A DNA stretch of 64,000 nt, from contig NZ_JAAFYS010000001.1 in NCBI RefSeq assembly GCF_012070395.1, positions 226,001-290,000 of the forward strand, in the 5' to 3' direction. Positions 43,199 through 51,445 of the stretch are shown piece by piece. Both the position numbers and the translations under genes were made by a program. This DNA is from Pseudoroseicyclus tamaricis (GTDB lineage Bacteria > Pseudomonadota > Alphaproteobacteria > Rhodobacterales > Rhodobacteraceae). Position 1 is the stretch's first letter. Each line of letters begins with the position of its first letter. The notes beneath the pieces are model-generated. The model was not told where the DNA came from, ran no database searches, and saw only the letters and a list, made by a program, of their open reading frames with translations.

Positions 43199-43666
43199 AT
43201 GCGCTGCCCGTTTTGCGGAAACGTCGATACGCAGGTGAAGGATTCCCGCCCGGCGGAGGATCACGTCGCCATCCGGCGGCGGCGCTTCTGCCCGGCCTGC
43301 GGCGGCCGTTTCACCACCTATGAGCGAGTGCAGCTGCGCGACCTCGTCGTCATCAAGACCTCCGGTCGCCGAGAGGATTTCGACCGTGACAAGCTCGAGC
43401 GCTCCATCCGCATCGCCATGCAGAAGCGCCCGATAGAGCCGGAGCGGATCGACCAGATGATCTCCGGCATCGTGCGGCGGCTGGAGAGCATGGGCGAGAC
43501 GGACATCCCCTCCAAGGTGATCGGCGAGATCGTCATGGAGGCGCTGCACCGCATCGATACCGTCGCCTACGTGCGCTTCGCCTCCGTCTACAAGAACTTC
43601 CAGGACCCGGACGACTTCGACAAGTTCGTCGCCGAGCTGCGGCCCAAGCCCCCCGCCGAGGAGTGA
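43199..43666 (+). CDS. nrdR: Transcriptional repressor NrdR
   Basis: 155 residues from ATG 43199 (GAGGGGAGGCG upstream). Zinc ribbon CPFC..CPAC (MRCPFCGN and [16 protein letters not shown]), then the ATP-cone domain ([20 protein letters not shown]). Represses ribonucleotide reductase genes when dATP is bound. It heads nrdR-ribD, a conserved alphaproteobacterial pairing; the class II reductase gene nrdJ is 8 kb to the right. Confidence 0.96.
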   Translation: MRCPFCGNVDTQVKDSRPAEDHVAIRRRRFCPACGGRFTTYERVQLRDLVVIKTSGRREDFDRDKLERSIRIAMQKRPIEPERIDQMISGIVRRLESMGETDIPSKVIGEIVMEALHRIDTVAYVRFASVYKNFQDPDDFDKFVAELRPKPPAEE

Positions 43667-44763
43667 CGCGGGAGGCCGACGCGCGGGCCATGGCCCATGC
43701 GCTGGCCCTCGGCCGGCGCAGCATGGGGCAGGCCTGGCCGAACCCCGCCGTCGGCTGTGTGCTCGTGAGAGACGGCCGCGTGGTCGCCCGCGGCTGGACG
43801 GCTCCGGGCGGGCGACCCCATGCCGAGGCGGCGGCGCTGGCGGCGGCGGGAGAGACCGCGCGCGGCGCCACCGCCTATGTGACGCTGGAGCCCTGCGCTC
43901 ACCATGGCCAGACCCCGCCCTGCGCCGAGGCGCTGGTGGCGGCGGGCGTCTCCCGCGTCGTCATCGCGGCGCCCGACCCCGACCCGCGGGTCGCCGGCAA
44001 GGGTGCGGCGATCCTGCGGGCGGCGGGCGTGGAGGTCGTGGAAGGCGTGCGCCGGGCCGAGGCGGAGCTCGATCTCGCCGGCTTCCTCTCCCGCTTCACG
44101 ACCGGCCGGCCCTGGCTGACGCTCAAGCTGGCGGCGACGCTCGACGGGCGCATCGCCACGGCCACCGGCGAATCAAAGTGGATCACCGGGCCCCGGGCGC
44201 GCGCCGAGGTGCAGGCTCTCCGGGCGCGGCACGACGCGGTGATGGTCGGCGGCGGCACGGCGAGGGCCGACGACCCGAGGCTGACGCTGCGCGGCATGGG
44301 CGAGCGGCGCGCGCCGGTGCGGGTGGTGCTCTCCCGGCGGCTGGACCTGCCGGTGGAGAGCGAGCTGATGCGCACGGCGCGGGGCATCCCGGTCTGGCTC
44401 GTCCACGGCGCCGGGCTGCGCGAGGCGGCTGGCGCCCCCTTCGCGGCGGCGGGGGCGGAACTGGTGGAGGCGCCGGTCGCCGGCGGCCAGATCGACCCGG
44501 CCGGGGCGCTGGAAGCGCTGGCCGCCAGGGGCCTGACGCGGGTCTTCTGCGAGGGCGGCGGAGGGCTGGCCGCCTCGCTGCTCGGCGCCGGGCTGGTGGA
44601 TGAGCTTGTGCTCTTCACCGCCGGGCTGGCCATCGGCGCCGAGGGCACGCCGGCACTGGCGGCCATGGGCCTGGGCGCGCTGGCAGAGGCGCCGCGTCTG
44701 GCGCTGGTGGAGAGCCGAGCCGTGGGGGCCGACGTGATGAGCGTCTGGCGGCGGGGCGGCTGA
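43663..44763 (+). CDS. ribD: Bifunctional riboflavin biosynthesis deaminase/reductase
   Basis: 366 residues starting at GTG 43663 inside the nrdR stop (GTGA). Deaminase domain: [28 protein letters not shown] (zinc ligands His, Cys, Cys). Reductase domain: [39 protein letters not shown] and [14 protein letters not shown]. Catalyses the second and third steps of riboflavin synthesis. The partner ribE is found 4.9 kb downstream with a capsule block in between. Confidence 0.96.
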   Translation: MTREADARAMAHALALGRRSMGQAWPNPAVGCVLVRDGRVVARGWTAPGGRPHAEAAALAAAGETARGATAYVTLEPCAHHGQTPPCAEALVAAGVSRVVIAAPDPDPRVAGKGAAILRAAGVEVVEGVRRAEAELDLAGFLSRFTTGRPWLTLKLAATLDGRIATATGESKWITGPRARAEVQALRARHDAVMVGGGTARADDPRLTLRGMGERRAPVRVVLSRRLDLPVESELMRTARGIPVWLVHGAGLREAAGAPFAAAGAELVEAPVAGGQIDPAGALEALAARGLTRVFCEGGGGLAASLLGAGLVDELVLFTAGLAIGAEGTPALAAMGLGALAEAPRLALVESRAVGADVMSVWRRGG

Positions 44764-44771
44764 GAGGGCGG

Positions 44772-44831
44772 AGGGGGGCTGTCTGCCCCCCGCCTTCGGC
44801 CCCCCCGAGGAATATTTGGAGAAAAGCGAGA
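44772..44831 (+). repeat. Palindromic repeat family A
   Basis: GGGGGGCTGTCTGCCCCCC, then GCCTTCGGCCCCCCCGAGG and AATATTTGGAGAAAAGCGAG. It lies between the converging ribD and kpsC genes and may end transcription of one or both. Confidence 0.8.
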
Positions 44832-44896
44832 CGACGCTCGGGGCCGAGGTTGGCTCCGGGATTGAGGTCGTCCGCGGAGGCGGGCGGCTGCCTGGG

Positions 44897-46894
44897 CTAA
44901 CGCCGCCAGAGGTGGGCGCGGGAGGCGAGGGCGCCTTGCGCCTTGGCGAGGAGGCGGTTGGCCGGTCCCGGGTGGGGCATCGTGCCGTTGGCGAGGCGGT
45001 GGAGGGCGATCTCCGGCGGACAGGGGCGGTTCGTTACCGGGTCATGGTAGCGCGGGTAGGCGATGAGGGCGGCATGGGCGAGGGCCGTCAGGTCCGGCCG
45101 GGCCGTGCGGCGGGGGAGGGGGGCGCCGAGATCCCTCGTCAGGCCCCAGCCTGCGTAGAAGGGCTGGCCGAGCGTGGTGACGGGCAGGTCGCGGAGGAGG
45201 GCCTCGAAGCCGAGGGTGGAAGTGATCGTCCAGACCTCCTGCACCTGCCCGAGCAGGGCGACGGGGTCGGCGTTCGTGAGGACGGCGTCGGCGAGGTCGG
45301 CGGCATCGGGGACGGCGCCGGGGCGGAGGCCGGCCTCCACGTCCGGGTGCGGCTTGTAGAGGATCCGCGCGCCGGGATTGGCGGCGCGGGCGGCCTCGAT
45401 GAGGGCGCGGTTGGTGTGCACCTCTCCGGCGCCGAGGCGGATGGAGGCGTCGTCCTCCACCTGCCCGGGGACGAGGATGCGGTGGCCCACCGGCAGGGAG
45501 GGGGCGGCGCCGCCGAGGTTGTACTTGGTCAGGCCGGCCGCGACGAGGGCGGCGACGAGGGCCTCGGCGCGGAGGCGGTCGGCCTCGGGCAGCGCGGCGC
45601 TGTCGTTGATGAGGCGTTCGAGGCGGCTTTCGGAGCGCGGGTCGTAGTAGATGCCGAGGTCGTCGAGGGTGAGGGAGAGGGGCGGGATCAGCTCTGCCCC
45701 GAGGCCGCGGGAGCGCAGGAACCCGTCCTCCACCTGCACGGCGCCCGCCACCTCGCGCCCGGCCCAGGAGAGGAGGCGGCGGCCCGTCCTCTCCGCCAGC
45801 GCCGCGGCCTTTGCCGGCGGGTCGGCGTAGCGGATGGCCCGGTGCCGGCCGAGGAAACCGGCAAGCGGGCGGCGCTTCCAGAGGCGAATGTTGGTGGCGA
45901 CCCAGCCGGCGCGGTCCTCCCGCCAGGCGCGGGCCTCGGCCTCCAGCGTGGCGATGGCCTCTTCGAGAGAGCAGAGGCGGTCGCGGTAGGGGCAGTACCA
46001 GCGGGGCGCGAGGATCATCGCGCCGGCGAAGAGCTGCGCCGGGGTCAGCCGGCGCTGGCGGCGGGGGAGGTGGGCAAGATCCTCCGTCAGCCCCCAGCCG
46101 GAATAGAAGGGCTGGCCGAAGACATGCGGCCGGTGCCCGGCAAGGATCGCCTCGAAGCCGAGCTGGGAGGAGAAGGTGTAGACCGCGATGGCCCCCTCCA
46201 GAAGCGCATGGGGGGAGACGGGGGCGTCGTAGAGCTCCCCCGGGTCGTCCGCGCGGAAGTGGCCGGGGCGGTGGCCGGCGCGGGTTTCCGGGTGGGTCTT
46301 GAGGAGGATGCGGGCGCCGGGGTGGTTCAGCCGCGCCTCCGTCAGCATCTCGAGGAAGTCGTTGCGGCCGCCGCCGAGGAGGGAGGCGTCGCCTGCCGTC
46401 TGGTCGATGACGAGCACGTAGCCGGGGGGCGGCGGGTCGAGGCTGGGGTCGTGCAGGTTGTATTTGGAGAGGTCCGCCGCCTTCAGACGGGCAATGGCGG
46501 CCTTGGCACGTTGCAAAAGCGCATGGTCGTCGAGCGGGTTGGTGGCCAGCAACGTCTCCAGGTCGCTGGGGCGGCGGCCGTCGAAATGCAGGCCCGTCTC
46601 GTCGATCAGGAGGCCGAGCGGCGCGTCGCCATCGCGGCCGGGGCGGAGGGAGCGCAGGAAGGCGTCCTCCACCCGCACCAGCTTCGCCCCCTGCCGCGCC
46701 GCCACCCGCTCCCCCCGCCAGGCTGTGGGGGAGGCGCCCCAGAGGCCGACGAGATCGCCCTCCCCCGGCAGGCCGAGGGTGACGTCGTAGCCGGAGAGGG
46801 AGAGGATGCGGCGGATGCGCCGGTTGAGGAAGCCGCCGTTGAAGACGTGCAGGCGCCGCGGAGCTGGGCCCGCGGCGCCGCCTGCTGCCGTCAC
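44897..46894 (-). CDS. kpsC: Capsule polysaccharide Kdo-linker glycosyltransferase KpsC
   Basis: 665 residues starting at GTG 46894, which overlaps the kpsD stop (GTGA). Two homologous halves are visible: each has a VEDxFLRSxG motif (RVEDAFLRSLR; QVEDGFLRSRG), a SKYNLHDP/TKYNLGG motif, an LKTHPE/YKPHPD motif and GQPFYSGWGLTEDL/GQPFYAGWGLTRDL. This is the dual beta-Kdo transferase that, with KpsS, builds the poly-Kdo linker on phosphatidylglycerol for ABC-transporter-dependent capsules. Cytoplasmic, membrane associated. Confidence 0.93.
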   Translation of the reverse strand: MTAAGGAAGPAPRRLHVFNGGFLNRRIRRILSLSGYDVTLGLPGEGDLVGLWGASPTAWRGERVAARQGAKLVRVEDAFLRSLRPGRDGDAPLGLLIDETGLHFDGRRPSDLETLLATNPLDDHALLQRAKAAIARLKAADLSKYNLHDPSLDPPPPGYVLVIDQTAGDASLLGGGRNDFLEMLTEARLNHPGARILLKTHPETRAGHRPGHFRADDPGELYDAPVSPHALLEGAIAVYTFSSQLGFEAILAGHRPHVFGQPFYSGWGLTEDLAHLPRRQRRLTPAQLFAGAMILAPRWYCPYRDRLCSLEEAIATLEAEARAWREDRAGWVATNIRLWKRRPLAGFLGRHRAIRYADPPAKAAALAERTGRRLLSWAGREVAGAVQVEDGFLRSRGLGAELIPPLSLTLDDLGIYYDPRSESRLERLINDSAALPEADRLRAEALVAALVAAGLTKYNLGGAAPSLPVGHRILVPGQVEDDASIRLGAGEVHTNRALIEAARAANPGARILYKPHPDVEAGLRPGAVPDAADLADAVLTNADPVALLGQVQEVWTITSTLGFEALLRDLPVTTLGQPFYAGWGLTRDLGAPLPRRTARPDLTALAHAALIAYPRYHDPVTNRPCPPEIALHRLANGTMPHPGPANRLLAKAQGALASRAHLWRR

Positions 46895-48030
46895 TCGAAG
46901 CCGGTGGCGGCGGAGCTGATCGTGTCCACCGAGCCGAGCGTGCCGGTGATGGCGGAGATCACCTTGCTGAACTGGCTGAACGGCGCCTCGGTGACGTAGA
47001 CGGTGTCTTCGTCGCGGATCGCGAAGTCGCGGGCGAAGAAGAGGCCGTTGGGGCGCGTCAGGTCGAGCACGTAGACGATGCGCTGCGTGCCCTGCAGATT
47101 CTCCACGCCCGTCAGCTGGCGGGCGATCTCCTCCGGCTCGTTGCGGAAGACGAAGACGCCGGTCGGGTCGGCGGAGGTGGAGGAGAGGCCGCCCACCTGC
47201 GCGATGGCCTCCAGCGCGCTGATGGTCTTGCTCTGGAAGGGGACCAGATCCTGCGTGCCGGTGGCGCCGAGGGCGGTGAAGGAGCGGGTGTCCTCCTCCA
47301 CCACGATGCGGTCGCCGGAGCGCAGGGGCACGTCGTAGGACGGGTGGTCGTAGATGTCGGTGAACCAAGCGGTGGCGCGCTGGCCGCCGCGAACGAGGGT
47401 GACCTGGGCGATCTCCGGCTCGATGGTGACGCCGCCGGCCTCGGCCAGCATGGCGGCGAGGGTCCGCGTCGGCCGCTCGATCGGGTAGACGCCCTGCGCC
47501 GTCACCGCGCCGACGATGGAGACGGTGGAGCCGTCGCCGGCCAGCCGGCGCACCTGCACCTGAGGGTCGGGCGTCTGCTCTTCGAGCTGCTCGGAGATGA
47601 TGCGGCGCACCGCCTCCGGCGTGTTGCCGGCGGCGCGGATGCGGCCCGCGTAGGGCACGAAGATGAAGCCCGAGCCGTCGACCTGCACCTCCTCCAGCAC
47701 CGTGGCGTTCTGCCCGGTGGGGACGAGGAGGCCGTCATCGACGTTCTCCCAGATCGTCAGGCCGAGGATGTCGCCGGGCTGGATGGTATCGGAGCCGAGG
47801 ACGCCGGCATTGATGAAGCTCTGCGAGAAGCCGAGCGCCGGCGAGACGGCGGAGATGTAGTTGATGCGGTCATCGACGACGAGGATGAAGGCGTCCCCCT
47901 CGCGGAGGACGGAACCGGCGTAGATCTCCGAGCTGGTGGGGCCGCTGCGTGGCAGGCCACAGGTGGCGAGGAGCATCAGGGCCGCAAGTGCGGCGACGCC
48001 CCGCGCGATGCGCGTGGTGGAAAGGATCAC
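46891..48030 (-). CDS. Polysaccharide export outer-membrane lipoprotein (KpsD/Wza type)
   Basis: 379 residues with a lipoprotein signal: hydrophobic GVAALAALMLLATCG, lipobox LATC with Cys24. The polysaccharide export domain begins near GDILGLTIWENVDDGLL, followed by SLBB-type repeats (TVSIVGAVTAQGVYPIERP and the RIVVEEDTRSFTALGATGTQ region). It forms the outer-membrane channel for capsule. The upstream gene is kpsS (161-base gap), the downstream kpsC overlaps. Confidence 0.9.
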   Translation of the reverse strand: MILSTTRIARGVAALAALMLLATCGLPRSGPTSSEIYAGSVLREGDAFILVVDDRINYISAVSPALGFSQSFINAGVLGSDTIQPGDILGLTIWENVDDGLLVPTGQNATVLEEVQVDGSGFIFVPYAGRIRAAGNTPEAVRRIISEQLEEQTPDPQVQVRRLAGDGSTVSIVGAVTAQGVYPIERPTRTLAAMLAEAGGVTIEPEIAQVTLVRGGQRATAWFTDIYDHPSYDVPLRSGDRIVVEEDTRSFTALGATGTQDLVPFQSKTISALEAIAQVGGLSSTSADPTGVFVFRNEPEEIARQLTGVENLQGTQRIVYVLDLTRPNGLFFARDFAIRDEDTVYVTEAPFSQFSKVISAITGTLGSVDTISSAATGFE

Positions 48031-48191
48031 TGCCCGGTCTCCTCGACCTGTTATTCTGCCTCAACTTTGGGATGCAAGGTACCGGGGGAAGGGCCGAAAA
48101 TCCAGCATGGGCAGGGGTTCGCGCCCGCCGGGGGCCGAGGTGTTGCCTTGCCGCCGCGGAGGGGGGAGCGTCCCACGACATGTGGTTGCGC

Positions 48192-49481
48192 TCAGGTGAC
48201 GATGCGCAAGCTCTGCCGGGGCGCCGCCTTGCCGGACTTCAGCGCATCGTAGGGGTCCTCGTCCGCCAGCATCATGTCGACCACCTGTCGCAGCAGCTGC
48301 CGCCGCCCGGAGGTGGAGTAGAAGCCGCCGGGGAGCTGGGAGGTCTCCAGCAGGTATCGGCGATAGTCGCGGTAGGCCTGCCCGTTGGGCCGCGTCGGCT
48401 GGGCGAAGAACTCCGGCAGCGGCTGGGTGGAGACGAACTCCTCCTTGGCATAGACGGCGCGGCCGAAGACCTTCAGCGGGATGCCCCGCCAGAGCACCTG
48501 CTGCGCGGCGGTGGAGTTCACCGTCACCGCGGTGCGGGCATGGTTGAGCAGGCGCGCCAGCTTGCCGCCGGGCACGTAGTGGACGCGGCCGGTGAGGCCG
48601 TGGCGCTTCGCCAGATCGGACAGCAGCCGCTTGTAGGGGGCGCGGCCGTTCTCCAGCGGGTGGGCCTTGAAGACGAGATGATGGTGGCGCGGGGCGCCGC
48701 GGGCGAAGCCTTCCACCACCACCTCGAGGAAGGCCTCCATCGACTGGAAGGGCGAGTGGACCTGGAAGGAGCTGTCATGCTCCAGCTGCATCAGGACGAG
48801 GTGGTAGGGGTAGCCGCCGCGGGTGATGCGGGCCGTCGCCGCCATCCGCTCCAGCGCCAGCCAGGGCATGAGGCCGAGGCGGCGGGTGTAGAGCAGCGCC
48901 TCCGTCCAGATCGGCAGGCTGCGGTGGGGCTGGAAGTTGGCGTAGTCGCGGTTCCGGAACAGCAGGAACCAGTGGTAGAGCGCGCCGTAGAAGATGTGCT
49001 GGCGCATGTCCCCCCAATGGGCCGGCGGCTCCGGCGCGTCGAGATCAGACAGGGTAAGCGCGCGGGCCATCTCGGGCACGCTCATGTCCATCAGGCGGGA
49101 ATGGCCGTTGGACCCGCCCCGCTCGTAGGTCACCCACCAGGGCCGCATGTAGCCTTCCTCGAAGACATGGACGCGCAGGCCGAGGGCCCGCGCCCGCGAG
49201 ATGGCATCGGCATGGACAGGGCGGGTGTCGCCGTAGAGGACGATGTCGGTGATGCGGTGGGCCTCCACGAGGGAGGAGAAGGTCTCCGGCCAGTCCTCCG
49301 GGGTGCCGTAGGAGGGGATGTAGTTCGGGGCGCCCATCCAGAAGGCGCGGTCGCCGGCATTGAAGCCGACGCGGTGCACCACGGCCCCCGCGGCGGTGAG
49401 CATCCGCCCCAGCCGGTGGAAGAAGGGCCCGTGCGGCCCCTGCAGGAAGAGGAAGCGCCGATCCGGTGCCGGTCTGATCAT
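48192..49481 (-). CDS. kpsS: Capsule polysaccharide Kdo transferase KpsS
   Basis: 429 residues from ATG 49481. RRFLFLQGPHGPFFHRLGRML, FNAGDRAFW, YGDTRPVHADAI, VFEEGYMRPWWVTYERGGSN and the later KAHPLENGR and TVNSTAAQQVLWRGIPLKVF are the KpsS signature. It adds the first Kdo to phosphatidylglycerol, after which KpsC extends. First gene of the kpsS-kpsD-kpsC block. KpsM, KpsT, KpsE and CMP-Kdo genes are not in the window, so the rest of the capsule system must be elsewhere. Confidence 0.92.
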   Translation of the reverse strand: MIRPAPDRRFLFLQGPHGPFFHRLGRMLTAAGAVVHRVGFNAGDRAFWMGAPNYIPSYGTPEDWPETFSSLVEAHRITDIVLYGDTRPVHADAISRARALGLRVHVFEEGYMRPWWVTYERGGSNGHSRLMDMSVPEMARALTLSDLDAPEPPAHWGDMRQHIFYGALYHWFLLFRNRDYANFQPHRSLPIWTEALLYTRRLGLMPWLALERMAATARITRGGYPYHLVLMQLEHDSSFQVHSPFQSMEAFLEVVVEGFARGAPRHHHLVFKAHPLENGRAPYKRLLSDLAKRHGLTGRVHYVPGGKLARLLNHARTAVTVNSTAAQQVLWRGIPLKVFGRAVYAKEEFVSTQPLPEFFAQPTRPNGQAYRDYRRYLLETSQLPGGFYSTSGRRQLLRQVVDMMLADEDPYDALKSGKAAPRQSLRIVT

Positions 49482-49640
49482 GGCTGTGCTCCTCACGTCC
49501 GCGCGGCCTCGTGCCGGGGCAGAGGCGTAACGGCGGGGTGAGGCGCAATCGGGGCATGAATGGGGAATTGGCCGGGGCCTTGAAGGGGCGCCGGGGCGGG
49601 GATAGGGCTGGAGAGATCGGGACTGGCCAGGAGGGCGCTC

Positions 49641-50243
49641 ATGTTCACCGGCATTATCACGGATATCGGCGAGGTGCTCACGGTTCGGGCCGGGGGCGAC
49701 ATGCGGGCGCGCATCGGCTGCGCCTATGACCCGGACGGGATCGCCATCGGCGCCTCCATCGCCTGCGACGGCGTCTGCCTGACGGTGGTCAGCAAGGGCG
49801 CCGAGCCGCGCCCGTGGTTCGAGGTGCAGGTGAGCGCCGAGACGCTGTCGAAGACGAGCATCGGCGCCAATGGCTGGCAGCAGGGCCAGAGGCTTAACCT
49901 CGAGCGGGCACTGAAGGTCGGCGACGAGCTCGGCGGGCATATCGTGGCGGGACACGTGGATGGCGTGGCCGAGGTGATCTCGATCCGGGACGAGGGAGAC
50001 TCGACGCGGTTCGTCTTCGAGGCGCCGGAGGCGCTGGCGAAGTTCATTGCGCCGAAGGGCTCGGTGGCGCTGAATGGCACCTCGCTGACGGTGAACGAGG
50101 TGGAGGGGGCGCGCTTCGGCGTGAACATCATCCCCCACACCAAGGAGGCGACGACCTGGGGCCGGGTGTCCGAGGGCGACCGGGTGAACCTGGAGATCGA
50201 CACCATGGCCCGCTACGTGGCGCGGCTGCAGGACTGGGCGTGA
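49641..50243 (+). CDS. ribE: Riboflavin synthase alpha subunit
   Basis: 200 residues. MFTGIITDIGEV is the universal start; two lumazine-binding halves are seen, with IACDGVCLTVV and SVALNGTSLTVNEV as equivalent motifs, and INLIPHT-like NIIPHTKEATTWG near the end. Dismutates two molecules of dimethylribityllumazine to riboflavin. GTGA overlap with the next gene. It should belong with nrdR-ribD, from which it is separated by the capsule genes. Confidence 0.95.
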   Translation: MFTGIITDIGEVLTVRAGGDMRARIGCAYDPDGIAIGASIACDGVCLTVVSKGAEPRPWFEVQVSAETLSKTSIGANGWQQGQRLNLERALKVGDELGGHIVAGHVDGVAEVISIRDEGDSTRFVFEAPEALAKFIAPKGSVALNGTSLTVNEVEGARFGVNIIPHTKEATTWGRVSEGDRVNLEIDTMARYVARLQDWA

Positions 50244-50815
50244 GCGGCGCCTCGTCCGCCCTGCCGGGCGGCCTCGGCCACAATGGCGGGCCGGCGATGG
50301 ATGCGGGGCTGAGCTGGCGCAAGCACGCCTGGGGCAGGGCCCGCGCCGAGCTGATGCCCGTGCTGCCGCTGGAGGTGGTGCGCCGCAGGGTGCGCCGGGC
50401 GGAGGAACTGGGCCTGCCCTATCGCACCTACGCCGGCATCCGCGCCGCGACGGGGCGCGACGTGATCGGCTTCATGTTCTCCACCAACGCGCTGCGCATG
50501 CTGCGCGCCGGCGAGGCGCCGCCGGAGGCGGTGGCCGGCCAGCTGGCGCGCATTCGCGGCGCGGCACGGCTCGGCCTCGCGCGGCCGCCGGTGACGCCCG
50601 CAGCCCTGCTCGACTGGATGGACGAGGCGCACCCGGCGCCGCGCCCCTTCGCGACCTGGGCCGAGGCGCGGGCGGCGGTGAAGGGCGCGCTGGGCGGCCG
50701 GCCGGCGCATGGCTGCGTGCTGGTGGGCGATACCGGGGAAGAACGGCTCTGGTCCGAGGCGGGGCAGCTTGCCGGCTACCTCGGGGCGGAGCGGTTCTTC
50801 GGGGCCGGGCTCTAG
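50240..50815 (+). CDS. Conserved hypothetical protein after ribE
   Basis: 191 residues from GTG 50240 in the ribE stop codon. No recognised domain. Soluble and basic; the core is HAWGRARAELMPVLPLEVVR, GLPYRTYAGIRAATGRDVIG and FMFSTNALRMLRAG. Tight coupling to ribE suggests it is a genuine gene, but no riboflavin role can be claimed. Confidence 0.65.
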   Translation: MSGASSALPGGLGHNGGPAMDAGLSWRKHAWGRARAELMPVLPLEVVRRRVRRAEELGLPYRTYAGIRAATGRDVIGFMFSTNALRMLRAGEAPPEAVAGQLARIRGAARLGLARPPVTPAALLDWMDEAHPAPRPFATWAEARAAVKGALGGRPAHGCVLVGDTGEERLWSEAGQLAGYLGAERFFGAGL

Positions 50816-50829
50816 GGGGGAGAGCGGGC

Positions 50830-50903
50830 AGGGGGCTGTCTGCCCCCCTCTTGGCCTCAAGGCCAATTCACGCCCCGAGGATTTTGAGGGACCAAAGACA
50901 GAA
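50830..50903 (+). repeat. Chimeric repeat joining family A and family B ends
   Basis: GGGGGCTGTCTGCCCCCCTC is the family A hairpin; after TTGGCCTCAAGGCCAA (a second hairpin) it ends CCCCGAGGATTTTGAGGGAC and CAAAGACAG, the reverse of the family B end (CTGTCTTTGGTCC). It lies between converging genes. Confidence 0.75.
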
Positions 50904-50906
50904 GGG

Positions 50907-51356
50907 TCAGAGGACGCCGATATCGGCGAGGGCGCGGGAGAGTTCCGGCGGCAGCGCCTCCTCCGCCTCGCGGCCCGGGGGCAGGTCCGGCGGGGCGTCG
51001 GTGGGCTGGAGATATCGCCAGCCCTGGAACGGCTTGCGGGGGACGATCGCGGTGCGGTGCAGCTCGGGGTCGAGCACGATGGCGCAGCGGCGGATGCCGT
51101 CGCCCCGGTCGACCTCGTCGAGGCGCAGGATGCGCTGGCGGGCCTGGATGAGGCCCCGAATCACCCAGTAGATCGAGCCGCCGGCAAGGATCTCCTCCGC
51201 CCGCTTCGGCCACATCCGGGTGACGTGGCGCGGCAGGCCGTCGAAGGTCTGCGCCTTGTGCAGCTTCTGCCATGTGGCCAGATCGGTCACGTCTTCCGTG
51301 CCGACGCTGAGTTTCAGAAGATGCAGGGCGGGCCCTGCCTTGGTGGAATTCGCCAT
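50907..51356 (-). CDS. DUF1489 family protein
   Basis: 149 residues from ATG 51356 (MANSTKAGPALHLLKLSVGT). HVTRMWPKRAEEILAGGSIYWVI, then RQRILRLDEV and LDPELHRTAIVPRKPFQGWRYL are the conserved core of DUF1489, a family restricted mainly to alphaproteobacteria. Function unknown. Divergent from nrdJ with an 89-base gap. Confidence 0.88.
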   Translation of the reverse strand: MANSTKAGPALHLLKLSVGTEDVTDLATWQKLHKAQTFDGLPRHVTRMWPKRAEEILAGGSIYWVIRGLIQARQRILRLDEVDRGDGIRRCAIVLDPELHRTAIVPRKPFQGWRYLQPTDAPPDLPPGREAEEALPPELSRALADIGVL

Positions 51357-51445
51357 TTTCACCCCCACATCTGGTAGGTAGAACGGGAAGTCCGATTCTG
51401 CCAGCCACCGCCCCTCGCTTTTCCGTCAGCTCGAAGGTTTGCCCC

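Noticed and set aside
51357-51445. NrdR box or cobalamin riboswitch before nrdJ
   Set aside because: The region is short and has no ACAC..TATAT..GTGT-type pair of boxes and no recognisable B12-box; the leader is too short for a full cobalamin riboswitch.
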